Source: Armatimonadota bacterium (GTDB lineage: Bacteria > Armatimonadota > Chthonomonadetes > Chthonomonadales > CAJBBX01). Taken from it: a stretch of DNA of 64,000 bases. The stretch lies in assembly GCA_026392115.1 (NCBI GenBank), contig JAPLCQ010000030.1, positions 1 to 64,000 of the forward strand, read 5' to 3'. Shown piece by piece: positions 32,868-42,666 of this stretch. Every line of letters starts with the position of its first letter. Positions within the stretch are counted from its first letter, which is position 1. The position numbers and the translations under genes were made by a program. The notes beneath the pieces were generated by a model. It searched no databases and had not been told where the DNA came from. It worked only from the letters and a program-made list of their open reading frames with translations.

Positions 32868-35272
32868 TGCACGTCCGCCGCCGTCTGGTCCGATTCGCCC
32901 TGTTCGCCGCGTGCGCCGCGCTGATCGCGCAGGCCGCATCGGCCTCGGTCACGGGGCGGATCGGCCCCTACACGATCGCGCTGACCACCGACCCGGCCGT
33001 CATACCCGTGGGCAAGGCCCGCGTCATGCTGCGCGTGACCGACGGCAAGGGCGCGCCCGTGCGGGGCGCCCGAGTGCGCGCGCTGGTGAGCATGCCCGGC
33101 ATGGTCATGGGCGAGCAGGAGACCACCGCGGCAGCCGAGCCCGACAAGCCCGGCGTCTACGCCACAGACGCCTCGTTCATGATGGCCGGCGCCTACGAGG
33201 CCAAGCTCAACGTGTCGGGATCGGCCGGCGTGGGGACCGGGACCATCCCGCTGCAGACGGGTCAGGACACGTCCGGCGCGGAGGGCGGTGCGTCGGCGCT
33301 CCTGCGGCTGGCGCCCTGGCTGGTGGGCCTGCTCGGCGTCGGGTTCGTGCTGTACCGGATGCGCCGGACGGGGCAGAGCCTCTCGCTGCGGGCGGCGGCC
33401 GACCCGTCGGTCCTGGGCGCGCTGCTGATGCTGGCCGCAGGCCTGGCGGGCTCGATCTACGCCGTGGGTCACCTGCGTCGGCCCGGCGCCATGACGCCCA
33501 TCGAGGCCCAGGCCATGGAGATGAACACTCCGGCCCCGCCCGGCGCGGCGCCGGTCACGCTGGCCAGGGCCGAACCGGGCCCGGTGCGTCCCACGGCCCG
33601 CTACACCGGTCAGGTGGTGGGCTTCAACGAGCAGGCGGTGTCCGCACGCGTGCAGGGCTGGCTGGTCTGGATGCCGCACTACGTGGGCGACCGCGTGCGT
33701 GCGGGTCAGGTGATCGGCAGGCTCGATACCAGCCGCGCGGACCCGCAGGTGGCCGAGCGCCGCGCCGCGGCCGACATGGCGGGGCAGGGCGTCGGCGTGG
33801 CTCGCCGGGAGCATGCCCAGGCGCTGGCCGAAGCCGAGCGGGCCCGAGCCGAACTGGCCGCGCGACGCGACGCGCTGGCGGCGGCGGGCGCCGAGGCGCA
33901 GTCGGCCCGCGAGGAACAGGCCGACGCCCAAGCCGTAGTGCAGTCCATGCAGACGCAGGTGGCCACAGCCATGGCGCAACTGGCCGCCGACGAGGCCGAC
34001 CAGCAGTACTGGCGGCAGGAGATCGTCCGGGAGAGGGAGCTACTGCGAAAGGGCGCCGTCTCGGCCGAGGAGCTCCAGCGCGAAGAGGCCCAGGCCTCGG
34101 CATCCGACGCCAGGGCGCGGCAGGCCCAGGCCGGGCTGGAGCAGGCCCGGGCGCAGGTCCGGTCTGCCGAAGCCAAAGCCCGCAAGGCCGACCAGGGGAT
34201 CGTCGTGGCCGACAAGCGCGTCCTCCAGATGGGCTCCGACGTCCGTGCCGCCGAGGCCGCCGTCCAGGCCGCCCGCGCAGGCGCCCAGGCCTTCGAGCAG
34301 AAGGTATCCCAGGCCCGGTCCGGCGTCCGGCAGGCCGCCGCGGGCCTCAACGCCGCCGCCACGGAGCGGGGCTACGCCGAGGTCCGGTCGCAGATCGACG
34401 GCATCGTGACCCAACGCCTCGCCGGACCCGGCACGCTGGTGGCGCCGGGCCAGGCCGTCCTCAATGTGGCGCAGATCCAGCCCATCCGGCTTCAGGCCAA
34501 CGTACCCCAGGGCGACCTGGCGCGGGTACTGCCGGGCGCCGCGGCGAGGGTTAGTCGGCTGGATGGCTCCGGCGATGCCGTGACCGCGCGGGTGACCTCG
34601 ATCGCTCCCTCGGTCGATCCCGTGGCCCGCACCGGCGTGGTCGAGGCGCTGCTGCCGAACGCCGACGGCCGGTTCCTGCCGGGGCAGTTCGTGGCACTCG
34701 AACTCGCACTTGGGAGCCCGCGCCGGGCGCTCCGCTTGCCGAGCGCGGCCATCCGGACGCGCCCAAGGCCCGCCCAGGGCACCGATCCCGCAGGCGAGGC
34801 CTGCAGCGTGTGGGTCGCCGAGCCGGACCCCGCCAGGACAGGCCGCTACACCGTGCAACCGGTGGAGGTCCGCACGGGCGCCGTGGACAACATCTACACG
34901 GAGGTGGTCTCCGGCCTGCGCGCCGGGCAGCTCGTGGTTCTCGGCGGCGCAGACGACCTGCGGCCCGGCGCCGCCGTCATGGCCGATGCGCCCGCAACCG
35001 CCATGGCGACGGCCAACACCGCCACCGTAGAGGTCTCCAGCAAGGGCTACACGCCCTCGGAGGTAACGCTGCGCGCAGGCGCCCCCGCCACGCTCACCTT
35101 CCTGCGGATCGATGAGCGGAACTGCGGCGGCGAGTTGCTCATGCCGGACTACGGCATCCGTAAGGCGCTTCCGCTGAACAAGCCCATCACGGTGAGGTTC
35201 ACACCGCGAAAGGGACGGTTTGAGTTCACCTGCGGCATGAAGATGGTGCGCGGCTCGGTGGTCGCCCGATGA
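32867..35272 (+). CDS. RND efflux adaptor fused to YtkA-like and cupredoxin-like domains
   Basis: The 801-aa product combines three modules. Residues about 25-125, after a signal peptide, form a YtkA/FixH-like domain with GPYTIALTTDPAVIPVGKA and VSMPGMVMG. Two hydrophobic helices follow (about 148-165 and 180-200). Residues about 215-640 form a membrane-fusion (HlyD/CusB-type) adaptor with a very long alanine-rich coiled coil and the lipoyl/barrel halves FNEQAVSARVQGWL and IDGIVTQRLAGPG. Residues about 717-801 form a cupredoxin-like domain (TVEVSSKGYTPSEVTL) ending FEFTCGMKMVRGSVVAR, with Cys and Met positions fitting a copper site. This points to copper or another soft metal as the pump substrate, but that is inferred. 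The stop overlaps the pump gene start by 4 bp. Confidence 0.88.
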   Translation: MHVRRRLVRFALFAACAALIAQAASASVTGRIGPYTIALTTDPAVIPVGKARVMLRVTDGKGAPVRGARVRALVSMPGMVMGEQETTAAAEPDKPGVYATDASFMMAGAYEAKLNVSGSAGVGTGTIPLQTGQDTSGAEGGASALLRLAPWLVGLLGVGFVLYRMRRTGQSLSLRAAADPSVLGALLMLAAGLAGSIYAVGHLRRPGAMTPIEAQAMEMNTPAPPGAAPVTLARAEPGPVRPTARYTGQVVGFNEQAVSARVQGWLVWMPHYVGDRVRAGQVIGRLDTSRADPQVAERRAAADMAGQGVGVARREHAQALAEAERARAELAARRDALAAAGAEAQSAREEQADAQAVVQSMQTQVATAMAQLAADEADQQYWRQEIVRERELLRKGAVSAEELQREEAQASASDARARQAQAGLEQARAQVRSAEAKARKADQGIVVADKRVLQMGSDVRAAEAAVQAARAGAQAFEQKVSQARSGVRQAAAGLNAAATERGYAEVRSQIDGIVTQRLAGPGTLVAPGQAVLNVAQIQPIRLQANVPQGDLARVLPGAAARVSRLDGSGDAVTARVTSIAPSVDPVARTGVVEALLPNADGRFLPGQFVALELALGSPRRALRLPSAAIRTRPRPAQGTDPAGEACSVWVAEPDPARTGRYTVQPVEVRTGAVDNIYTEVVSGLRAGQLVVLGGADDLRPGAAVMADAPATAMATANTATVEVSSKGYTPSEVTLRAGAPATLTFLRIDERNCGGELLMPDYGIRKALPLNKPITVRFTPRKGRFEFTCGMKMVRGSVVAR

Positions 35273-38200
35273 GATCCGCCCCGGGACCGGGCGAGGCCCC
35301 AAGACCGCCCATGGAGCGCGAGGCGCGGGGCCGCAACGCCCTCCACATGATCCACCGGTGGTCCATCGAGCACCCCTACGTGATCATCGCCTTCTACGTG
35401 GGGATGGTGGCCATGGCCGTGCTGGCGGTCACCCGAGCCATGCCGCGCCGGTTCGCGCCCTACGTCGAGAGCCCCATGGTGGGCGTCGTCACCATGATGC
35501 CCGGCCTCTCCGCGCAGGAGATGGAGTCGAACGTCAGCAAGCCCATCGAGGAGCAGATGGTCAACGTGAAGGGCGTCCGGTACATCCGGTCGACTTCGCA
35601 GGAGGGGTTCTCCATCGTCTCACTGGAGTTCCCCTACGGCTCCGACATGCAGAAGGCGCTCTTCGATGTGCAGGCCCTCATGAATGTGGCGCAGGCCAGC
35701 CTGCCCGCCACGGGCGCCAACCTGAAGCCCTCCTGGGTGGTGCCCATCGACCCGCTGAACCTGCCTGTGGTCTCCTTCAGCCTAACCGGGGACCCGGCCA
35801 AGGGGTGGAACCCGGCATCCCTCCGCGAACTGGCCGACAACGAGGTGATCAACCGCCTGAAGACCGTGCCGGATGTCTACTCCGTGGTCCCCTACGGCGG
35901 CTATCGCAAGCAGCTCCAGGTGATCGTGGACCGCGACAAGCTGGCGGCGCGGCGGCTCTCCATCCTCGATGTGCGGAACGCCGTGGACCGCCACAACGTG
36001 AGCCGCCCCGCGGGCAACCTGGTCTCCGGCGGCTCCGAGGGCATCGTGCGCGTGGACAGCCGCGCCGCCACGGCAGCCGATGTGGCCGCCTACCCGGTGG
36101 CGGCCGTAACGCCGGGCCAGCCCGCCCAGGCCGCCGGCTCCCCCGAGGCCCCGGCCGGCGCGGCGGGCATGGGTGGCATGGGCGGCTCCGAGGCGCCCCC
36201 TCCCCCGGCAACCGCAGCCGCTCCCGCGACAGCGCCCGCCGCGGCCCCGCGCGTCATCCATGTGCGGGATGTGGCGCGCGTCCTCGAAGGCTCCTGGGAG
36301 CGCCGCAGCGGCTACCACTACCTGAAGCACGACCCCGGTACGGCGGGTTCGGCGGCGCCCTCCATCGAGGTCTCCGTCATCCAGGACCCCGGCGCCAGCT
36401 CGGCGCGCGTGGTGCCGGATGTGATGAAGGTCGTGCGGCAGATCGAGCGCGACAACCCGGGCGTCCGGTTCGAGACCGCCTACGACAACGCCTCGTTTGT
36501 CGACATCCTCTTCCGCAACGTCTGGCACGAGCTACTGCTGGCGGTGCTGCTCACGGGCGTGGCCGTGCTCTTCTTCCTGGGCGAGTGGCGCGGAACGCTC
36601 ATCGCCATGATCACGTTGCCCACCTCGCTGGCCCTTGCCGTGCTGATGATGATGCCCTTCGGCATGACCTTCAACAGCGGCACGCTGGTGGGCCTGCTGC
36701 TCTCCATCGGACGCCTGGTCGATGACTCGATCATCGACATCCACGCCGTCGAGCGGCACCTCCGCATGGGCAAAAGCTCCAAGCAGGCCACCGTGGACGG
36801 CATCGCCGAGGTGCGTCTGGCGGTCATCGCATCGACGCTCATGATGGTCCTGGCGCTCACGCCGCTGCTCTTCTCGGGCGGGATCACCCAGCAGATGTTC
36901 CGCGAGCTGGTCTGGCCGCTGATCTTCGGCCTGTTGGCCTCCATGCTCGTCTCCTTCACGCTCACCGCGCTCCTATGCGCCAACCTGCTGCGGCCCGAGG
37001 ACGCACGCCTCGCCGAGCGCCGCAATCCCATCCTCCGCAGCCTCTACATGCCCTTGGACGCCTTCCAGCGCCTACTGGACCGCATGGAGACGGGCTACGG
37101 GCGCGTCCTCCGCTGGATGCTGGCGCACCGGTTCAGCAACCTGGCGCGCATCGGCGTCACCGTCATCTTGGGCTTCACGTTCTACTACTTCATAGGCTCC
37201 GAGATGATGCCGCTTGCCGACGTGGGCCAGGCCAACGGCTTCTTGGAGATGCGGCCCGGAACCAGCTACAAGGGAGCCGAGGAGGCCGTGCAGCGCCTCG
37301 AGTCCATCATGCTCAAGTATCCGGAACTTGAAAAGGCAAGCATAGAGATCGGCGCGGAGAGCATGTTCGAGAGTTGGAGCCCCGCCTTCACCGGCTACCA
37401 GATGCCGCAGGCGTCGGCCGCCTCCATGATGCTCACCTTCAGCGACAAGGACACGCGCACGCGGACCATCTGGCAGGTGATCGACGCCATACAAGCCGAG
37501 GCCATGGCCACCATACCGGGCATCCGGCGCTTGCAGATCAAGGAGATGGGCTCCGATGTCATGGCCACCGCGGCCGCGCCCATCCACGTACTCATCACCG
37601 GACCCGACCTGAATACTCTTGACCGCCTGGGGCGCGAGGTGGGCCAGGTGGCGGCCAAAATGCCCGACCTCTTCCAGCCCGCCACCACCTGGACCATGGG
37701 CATCCCGGACTACCGTCTGCGGATCGACAACGACCGCGCCCAGGCGCTGGGCCTCTCGCCGCAGTCCATCGCCGACCAGGCCTACCACGCGCTCCGCGGC
37801 GGTCTGACCAATGAGTTCTACCGCCGCCCCAACCAGCGCCAGAGCGCCATCGTGGTGCGCTACGAGGAGGATCAGCGCCGCGGACCGGGCGATCTGAACG
37901 ACCTCTACCTGGCCGCGCCGGACGGCCGGCAGGCGCCTCTGCGCAGCGTGGCGACGATCGAGCGCGCATCGGCGCCCACGGCCATCGAGCGCGACGGGTT
38001 GCGCCGCGTGGCAGGCGTCACGGGCTACTACCGCATCGGCCATCTGCCCTCCATGGATGTGGTCATGGATCTGGTGGCCAAGGCCTACGGCGGCGACCCG
38101 AAGCTCAAGATAGCGCCGGTGAGCTTCCCCGCAGGCTACAGCATGGAAGTGCGCGGAGACATGACGCAGATGATGGACAGCTTCCGCAGGATGCTGATCG

Positions 38201-38781
38201 GCCTGGGGCTGGCCCTCATCTTCATGTACCTCGTGCTGGTGATGCAGTTCGGCGGCTTCGTGCAGCCCCTGCAGATGGTGGCCTCGCTGCCGCTGGAGCT
38301 GTCGGGCGTCTTCATCGCGCTCTGGCTGGCCGCGCAGGCATTCTCCACCGTCTCCATCCTGGGCATCATCGTGCTGACTGGCATGGACATCACCACGGCG
38401 GTGCTGCTCATCGACATGATCTCTCGGTACCGCGACCGGGGCATCCCCCGCGACGAGGCCGTGGCCACCGCGTGCCCGCAACGCCTCAGGCCTATCCTGA
38501 TGACGGCGGGCATCTCGCTGGTCGTCCTGCTGCCCGTCGCCGTCGCGCCCAAGACGGGCCTCGACGCCTACCAGCCCCTGGCAACCGCCGTGGTGGGCGG
38601 GCTGCTTGTTGGGACCATTCTGAGCCTGTTTGACATCCCGATCATGCACACGTACGTAGATGACCTTATCCGGTGGACGAACCGGACGTTCCTGAACCGT
38701 GAATGGCACTGGCCGGTCAGCCCGGCAGAGCAGACAGAGCCCGAGGAACCCGCCCTGAACAGCGGGAAGGAGACCCCATGA
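35269..38781 (+). CDS. RND-superfamily efflux pump (AcrB/CusA-like inner-membrane transporter)
   Basis: The 1170-aa protein has the RND layout: one N-terminal transmembrane helix (HPYVIIAFYVGMVAM), two large periplasmic loops, and helix blocks at about 420-600 and 970-1130. The fourth helix shows GRLVDDSIIDIHAVERH, the family position of the proton-relay acidic pair. The first loop contains an unusual Ala/Pro/Gly-rich insertion at about 278-325 (GMGGMGGSEAPPPPATAAA), which may be a flexible linker. Together with the TolC-like channel and the fused adaptor it would form a tripartite pump. The adaptor's cupredoxin tail and the YHS protein downstream favour a metal substrate, but drug export is not excluded. 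Confidence 0.95.
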   Translation: MRSAPGPGEAPRPPMEREARGRNALHMIHRWSIEHPYVIIAFYVGMVAMAVLAVTRAMPRRFAPYVESPMVGVVTMMPGLSAQEMESNVSKPIEEQMVNVKGVRYIRSTSQEGFSIVSLEFPYGSDMQKALFDVQALMNVAQASLPATGANLKPSWVVPIDPLNLPVVSFSLTGDPAKGWNPASLRELADNEVINRLKTVPDVYSVVPYGGYRKQLQVIVDRDKLAARRLSILDVRNAVDRHNVSRPAGNLVSGGSEGIVRVDSRAATAADVAAYPVAAVTPGQPAQAAGSPEAPAGAAGMGGMGGSEAPPPPATAAAPATAPAAAPRVIHVRDVARVLEGSWERRSGYHYLKHDPGTAGSAAPSIEVSVIQDPGASSARVVPDVMKVVRQIERDNPGVRFETAYDNASFVDILFRNVWHELLLAVLLTGVAVLFFLGEWRGTLIAMITLPTSLALAVLMMMPFGMTFNSGTLVGLLLSIGRLVDDSIIDIHAVERHLRMGKSSKQATVDGIAEVRLAVIASTLMMVLALTPLLFSGGITQQMFRELVWPLIFGLLASMLVSFTLTALLCANLLRPEDARLAERRNPILRSLYMPLDAFQRLLDRMETGYGRVLRWMLAHRFSNLARIGVTVILGFTFYYFIGSEMMPLADVGQANGFLEMRPGTSYKGAEEAVQRLESIMLKYPELEKASIEIGAESMFESWSPAFTGYQMPQASAASMMLTFSDKDTRTRTIWQVIDAIQAEAMATIPGIRRLQIKEMGSDVMATAAAPIHVLITGPDLNTLDRLGREVGQVAAKMPDLFQPATTWTMGIPDYRLRIDNDRAQALGLSPQSIADQAYHALRGGLTNEFYRRPNQRQSAIVVRYEEDQRRGPGDLNDLYLAAPDGRQAPLRSVATIERASAPTAIERDGLRRVAGVTGYYRIGHLPSMDVVMDLVAKAYGGDPKLKIAPVSFPAGYSMEVRGDMTQMMDSFRRMLIGLGLALIFMYLVLVMQFGGFVQPLQMVASLPLELSGVFIALWLAAQAFSTVSILGIIVLTGMDITTAVLLIDMISRYRDRGIPRDEAVATACPQRLRPILMTAGISLVVLLPVAVAPKTGLDAYQPLATAVVGGLLVGTILSLFDIPIMHTYVDDLIRWTNRTFLNREWHWPVSPAEQTEPEEPALNSGKETP

Positions 38782-39044
38782 GAACCAACACGATCGCACT
38801 CACGGCCCTTGCGGCCATCGCCATGGCAACGCCCGCCCTGGCCCAGCACAAGCGCGCCCCCAAGGCCGAGGCCCTTGTCTGTCCCGTCATGGGCGGCAAG
38901 ATCGCCTCCAAGCAGGCCGCCGCCGGCCACAGCACCTACAAAGGCAAGACCTACTACTTCTGCTGCCCCAGCTGCAAGCCCCAGTTCGACAAGGACCCCG
39001 CCGGCGTCCTCGCCGCGGCCGCCAAGCGCGCCAAGGGCAAGTAG
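38778..39044 (+). CDS. Exported YHS-domain (heavy-metal binding) protein
   Basis: The 88-aa product has a cleavable signal peptide ending ATPALAQ and a YHS-like domain with VCPVMGGKI, GKTYYFCCPSCKPQFDKDP and a basic tail. The cysteines in CPVM and FCCPSC are arranged as in YHS/TRASH domains, which bind copper and other metals. The start overlaps the pump stop by 4 bp. It could deliver metal to the pump from the periplasm. This role is inferred from family and coupling. Confidence 0.88.
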   Translation: MRTNTIALTALAAIAMATPALAQHKRAPKAEALVCPVMGGKIASKQAAAGHSTYKGKTYYFCCPSCKPQFDKDPAGVLAAAAKRAKGK

Positions 39045-39064
39045 CGGCTCCAGCCCCGTTGCAT

Positions 39065-39101
39065 GGTAGGCCGGCAACCGGTGATGCGTCTCCGGCCTAC
39101 C
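39065..39101 (+). terminator. Candidate terminator hairpin after the efflux operon
   Basis: GGTAGGCCGG at 39065-39074 is perfectly complementary to CCGGCCTACC at 39092-39101 with a 17-nt loop. It lies 20 bp after the YHS gene. No T-run follows, so termination would be weak or factor-assisted. Confidence 0.4.
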
Positions 39102-39156
39102 TCCCGCGGCTGCGCCCTTGGTGGTGGTCCCGACATGACGAAGGAGCGCCGAGGCC

Positions 39157-39579
39157 ATGCGCGTCCACTCAATCCCAGCGCCTGACGGCCAGACCTTCCC
39201 GTGCTCGCGCGGCGCGGTCGAGGCAAGCCTTGGGCCGGACCGGCCCGCATGGCTGTCGTTCGGCGCCATCGGCAGGCGCTTCGAGTTCGACACCAGGGCG
39301 CGGCATCGCCCAGAGCTGAGCGGAACCGTCGTGGCCGCCCTCTCCCGCGCGCCCGACAGCGAGTCCCACCTATGCCTCTACCCCATCGCCGACGATGAGT
39401 ACGGAGTGGCCGGTAAGTCGGCGTTCGCGGCGACCGTCCTCCCCGCGTTCCGTGAGTGGCTATCCGCGCAGGATGGTCCGTCTGCCGCCGCCATATCCTG
39501 CCACAGGCAGCTCATCGCCGAGTGGACCGGCGCCGAGCACCGCCTGCACGAGGTCCAGTTCCTCTACCAGTCGACATGA
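39157..39579 (+). CDS. Hypothetical protein
   Basis: The 140-aa product is soluble, with a mix of short beta-like segments (RPAWLSFGAIGRRFEF) and helices (FAATVLPAFREWLSAQ). It ends in EVQFLYQST. No family, signal peptide or catalytic motif was recognised. The GC-rich codon pattern matches its neighbours, and a purine-rich AAGGAGCGCCGAGG precedes ATG 39157. It converges on the hypothetical gene on the minus strand, and 107 bp without a gene separate them. Confidence 0.55.
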   Translation: MRVHSIPAPDGQTFPCSRGAVEASLGPDRPAWLSFGAIGRRFEFDTRARHRPELSGTVVAALSRAPDSESHLCLYPIADDEYGVAGKSAFAATVLPAFREWLSAQDGPSAAAISCHRQLIAEWTGAEHRLHEVQFLYQST

Positions 39580-39686
39580 TGCTGGGGCGGCGGACTGCTC
39601 CCCAAGCGCAGACCGGCCGGCAATCGCAACCAAGGCCCCCGTTCTTCCACGCAGATGCCCGTGAGCGCCGCCGCGTTCGATACACA

Positions 39687-40049
39687 CTACAGGCCTATCT
39701 CCACCTCATCGTCCCACCGCTCCGGCCTGTGGATGGCCGCCGATCCATCCTGTAGCAGAATCAGCCAGCTGTCGCACTCGGCCAGGTTCTCGTACGCCCC
39801 TTGAACCGTGGCCATCGCGGCGCCGAACGGCATTCCCTCGCAATAGACATAGCACGGCCTGTCCAAAGCACAGGCTGTGCCGAGGCGCCTGATGGCCTCC
39901 GCGCGGATATCCGACCTGAACCGGTGGGAAAGCGCCAGCAGAATCTTCCGGCGTCCCTTGGCGCCGGTGGCCATGGCGGCAAGGCGCTCACCGGCGCCCG
40001 GCGCCAGAGCGTGTCGCACGAAGCGGCAGAACGCCTGTTCCGAGTCCAT
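39687..40049 (-). CDS. Hypothetical protein downstream of the cyclase
   Basis: The 120-aa product begins with a helical region containing FCRFVRHALAPGAGERLAAM. It continues with KILLALSHRFRSDIRAEAIRRLG and a beta-like CYVYCEGMPFGA, then CDSWLILLQDGSAAIHRPE. No family was recognised. AGGAGG lies about ten bases upstream of ATG 40049. The gene follows the nucleotide cyclase by 27 bp on the same strand, so co-transcription is likely. Confidence 0.6.
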   Translation of the reverse strand: MDSEQAFCRFVRHALAPGAGERLAAMATGAKGRRKILLALSHRFRSDIRAEAIRRLGTACALDRPCYVYCEGMPFGAAMATVQGAYENLAECDSWLILLQDGSAAIHRPERWDDEVEIGL

Positions 40050-40076
40050 TCGGCCCGTCCTCCTACGGCGAAGCGT

Positions 40077-42623
40077 CTATGGCCGCGCAGCGATCGTGTG
40101 GGGCGCGCTTGCCACCAGACTCGGAGGCGCGGCGGCTCCCGCGACGTAGGTCTGCATGGCTCCGGTCAAGCCCTTCACTTCCACCGGCTCGCGCGGCGTG
40201 AAGGTGAAGAGGCCGTCGGTCAGCCTCCTCGCGTCTTCGCTCACCACCACCTCGCCGGCCGAGGCCAGGCCCTGCAGCCGTGCGCTCACCACCACGGTCA
40301 GGCCCAGCGCGGTGTAGTTCACCTGCCGCTCAGGGTCCCCCACCAGCCCCACCACCGCATCGCCGCAATGCACCCCGAAGCCGAACTGCAGCGGCGTCCG
40401 CCCCTCCGCCTCCAGCCGCAACGAGAGCGCAACGGCCGCCTCGCTCATGGCCAGCGCGGCCCGAACGGAGGCGGCGGCGGCGGCCCTCGGATCGCCTGCG
40501 GAGCGGAACAGCGCCATCAGTCCGTCTCCGGTGAACTTGTCCAGGATGCCGCCATGGCCGTGGAGGCGCTCCGTCATGACCGACATGTACCTGTTCACGG
40601 TGGCAACCACCGTCTCCGGCGAGTGGCGCTCGGCGTAGCCCGAGAAGTTCCGCGCATCGGCGAAGAGCACGGCCACGAAGCCCCGTTGCCCTCGGAGGCC
40701 AAGCGCCTGCTCGGGGTCGTCCACGTACTGTCCGACCAGCTCGGCGGAGACGAAGCGCTCCAGCAACTGGCGGTTTCGGTCGCGGCGCTTCCTCTCCTCG
40801 CCGAACGAGAAGCGAGTGGCTACGACCAACGAGACAACAGTGGCCATGACGGGGGTTACCGGGTCGGCTACCACGCGGCTCAAAGATGTCACGGCCAAGC
40901 CGGCGAGAAGCATCGAAGCGACCAGCCCGCCTGCCGCCCAGCCCGCCTCGGCAGGCCCGCGCCGCAACCCGAGATGCCCCACGAACGCCGCGGGCAGAAC
41001 CACCAGTAGCCAGGTCAGCCACCCGGGCAACTGCTTCGAGACCGAGCCGGATGCCAGCGCGACGGCCTCGTTGGCCATGGCCTCCTGGAGCGTCATCTGG
41101 CCCAGCGGCGTGTTCACGACGCGAGGCCGGAAGCTGTCGAGGATCACCACCTTGCCGCGCACGAAGTCGGCGGCGGAGCGCCACCGGCCCGAGGGCGGCG
41201 CATCCTCCTTCACCGGGAGCGGCACGTACTGCACAGCCTCCGGGCCGGCGACGGCCGAGTAGGGCAGTTCAGCGAACCCCGCCTGCTCAGGCGGCGAGAC
41301 CATGGCGGGCAAGGCGGCCTCACGCGGGATGTGCAACCTGACCCCCATCGCCTGAGCCAGGGCGCGCGCGACCTGCGCCGAAGCGGGCGCATACCGTCGA
41401 CCGATGGATGCCGCGAGCGGCGCGTCGAGCCGGTCGGGCGACCAGAGATGGGTTCGCTCCACACCCACGGCCGCGGCGGCGTCGGCCGGCGCCAGTCCCG
41501 CCTGCTGGGCGCTGGCATCGGTCCGCTCAGACAGCGACTGGCGGGCGCCCCCGAGGGAGATCGCCACGTTCTCGCCGTGGCCCAACAGCGCCGGCGGGGG
41601 CACCGTCAGCACCACGCGCCGCGACCGCCTAACTGCCGCCGCCAGGAGCGGCGCGTCGCGGCGGTTCTTTGCGGCATCGGCGGCCTGCGTGGGCGGACGA
41701 TCGGCGCGCCCCAACAGCCCGCTCACGGCGATATCCGACGGCGGCGACATGGCGGGAAGGGGAAGGACAATGGCTGCCGCGCCCAGGCGCGTGAGGTCGG
41801 CCACCATCGACGCCTGGACCGCACTGACAGACCCGCCGCCGAACGCGCGCTGCAGTGCGGCCGCGTCTGCGTGCATGAGAACGATGCGTCCTCGTGCATC
41901 CCGCTTGGCGCCGTCGGATGCCATCTGGACCATTGGGCTCGCGGCGGCGCCGGCCGCCGTGGCGATCCGTTGCAGCGGCGCGAACATGCCCAGCGCCCCG
42001 AGCCAGAAGCAGGCCGCGCCGACCAGGCCGCCGAGGGCCGCACCGCGCAGGTCCACCCGACGGCTCCGTTCGCCGCGCTTACGGTTGAAGATGAAGCAAC
42101 GCCCCAGCAGCGCCGCCGTCCGGCCAAGCGGATGGAGCAGCGAGCCGGCCTCGGTCCGCTGCAGGCGACCAGCCAACGCCACCAGGATCGGCGCGACGCC
42201 GTAGAGCCACTCGCGCGGCGGCGACCCGCCATGAGAGGAGGCGAGCAGGTCGCCACCAGCGAGCAGGGCCAGTACGGGCCAGAGCGCTCCCGCCGCCGCG
42301 GAGGCCGAGCGGGCCGCCGTGGGCCCCTTGCCCCCAACAAGGCCGCCCAGGCCGGCCGCGCATACGCCGAGGGTCACCAGCAACCCAAACAGGAATGGAG
42401 TGGCGAACAGCGTGACAAGGAAGAGCAGGCCATCGGCCACGGGCCCGGAGAGCATGGCGAGCACGTCCGGCAGCAGCACCGCGAGCGGCAGGATCAGGGC
42501 GAGCGTGAGCACGAACGACCAGCGCCCCAGCACGCCCCGAACGGACCAGAGCGCGCGGGGATGGAAGAGCGCCCACCCTCCACCCAGGGCCGCGGCAAGC
42601 GATATGGCGATGGCAGAGAACAT
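40077..42623 (-). CDS. CHASE2-domain class III adenylate/guanylate cyclase, transition-state Asn missing
   Basis: The 848-aa membrane protein has several hydrophobic helices, a CHASE2-like sensor (about residues 205-545, with RGRIVLMHADAAALQ and VRGKVVILDSFRPRVVNTPLG) and a helix group at about 560-615. A C-terminal class III cyclase domain follows (about 640-830). The metal-binding aspartates are present (FADARNFS and FTGDGLMALF) and so are the substrate-side Thr in YTALG and the Arg of SARL. The position normally held by the transition-state Asn (pattern GxTVNxAAR) is Val here, as the sequence reads GLTVVVSAR near residue 777. Activity may be reduced or lost, or the domain may be regulatory. 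It is in a minus-strand run with the neighbouring genes. Confidence 0.85.
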   Translation of the reverse strand: MFSAIAISLAAALGGGWALFHPRALWSVRGVLGRWSFVLTLALILPLAVLLPDVLAMLSGPVADGLLFLVTLFATPFLFGLLVTLGVCAAGLGGLVGGKGPTAARSASAAAGALWPVLALLAGGDLLASSHGGSPPREWLYGVAPILVALAGRLQRTEAGSLLHPLGRTAALLGRCFIFNRKRGERSRRVDLRGAALGGLVGAACFWLGALGMFAPLQRIATAAGAAASPMVQMASDGAKRDARGRIVLMHADAAALQRAFGGGSVSAVQASMVADLTRLGAAAIVLPLPAMSPPSDIAVSGLLGRADRPPTQAADAAKNRRDAPLLAAAVRRSRRVVLTVPPPALLGHGENVAISLGGARQSLSERTDASAQQAGLAPADAAAAVGVERTHLWSPDRLDAPLAASIGRRYAPASAQVARALAQAMGVRLHIPREAALPAMVSPPEQAGFAELPYSAVAGPEAVQYVPLPVKEDAPPSGRWRSAADFVRGKVVILDSFRPRVVNTPLGQMTLQEAMANEAVALASGSVSKQLPGWLTWLLVVLPAAFVGHLGLRRGPAEAGWAAGGLVASMLLAGLAVTSLSRVVADPVTPVMATVVSLVVATRFSFGEERKRRDRNRQLLERFVSAELVGQYVDDPEQALGLRGQRGFVAVLFADARNFSGYAERHSPETVVATVNRYMSVMTERLHGHGGILDKFTGDGLMALFRSAGDPRAAAAASVRAALAMSEAAVALSLRLEAEGRTPLQFGFGVHCGDAVVGLVGDPERQVNYTALGLTVVVSARLQGLASAGEVVVSEDARRLTDGLFTFTPREPVEVKGLTGAMQTYVAGAAAPPSLVASAPHTIAARP

Positions 42624-42666
42624 ACGTCAGCCTACCCCAGCGCCGCGGCCACCCGCGTCGACGCCG

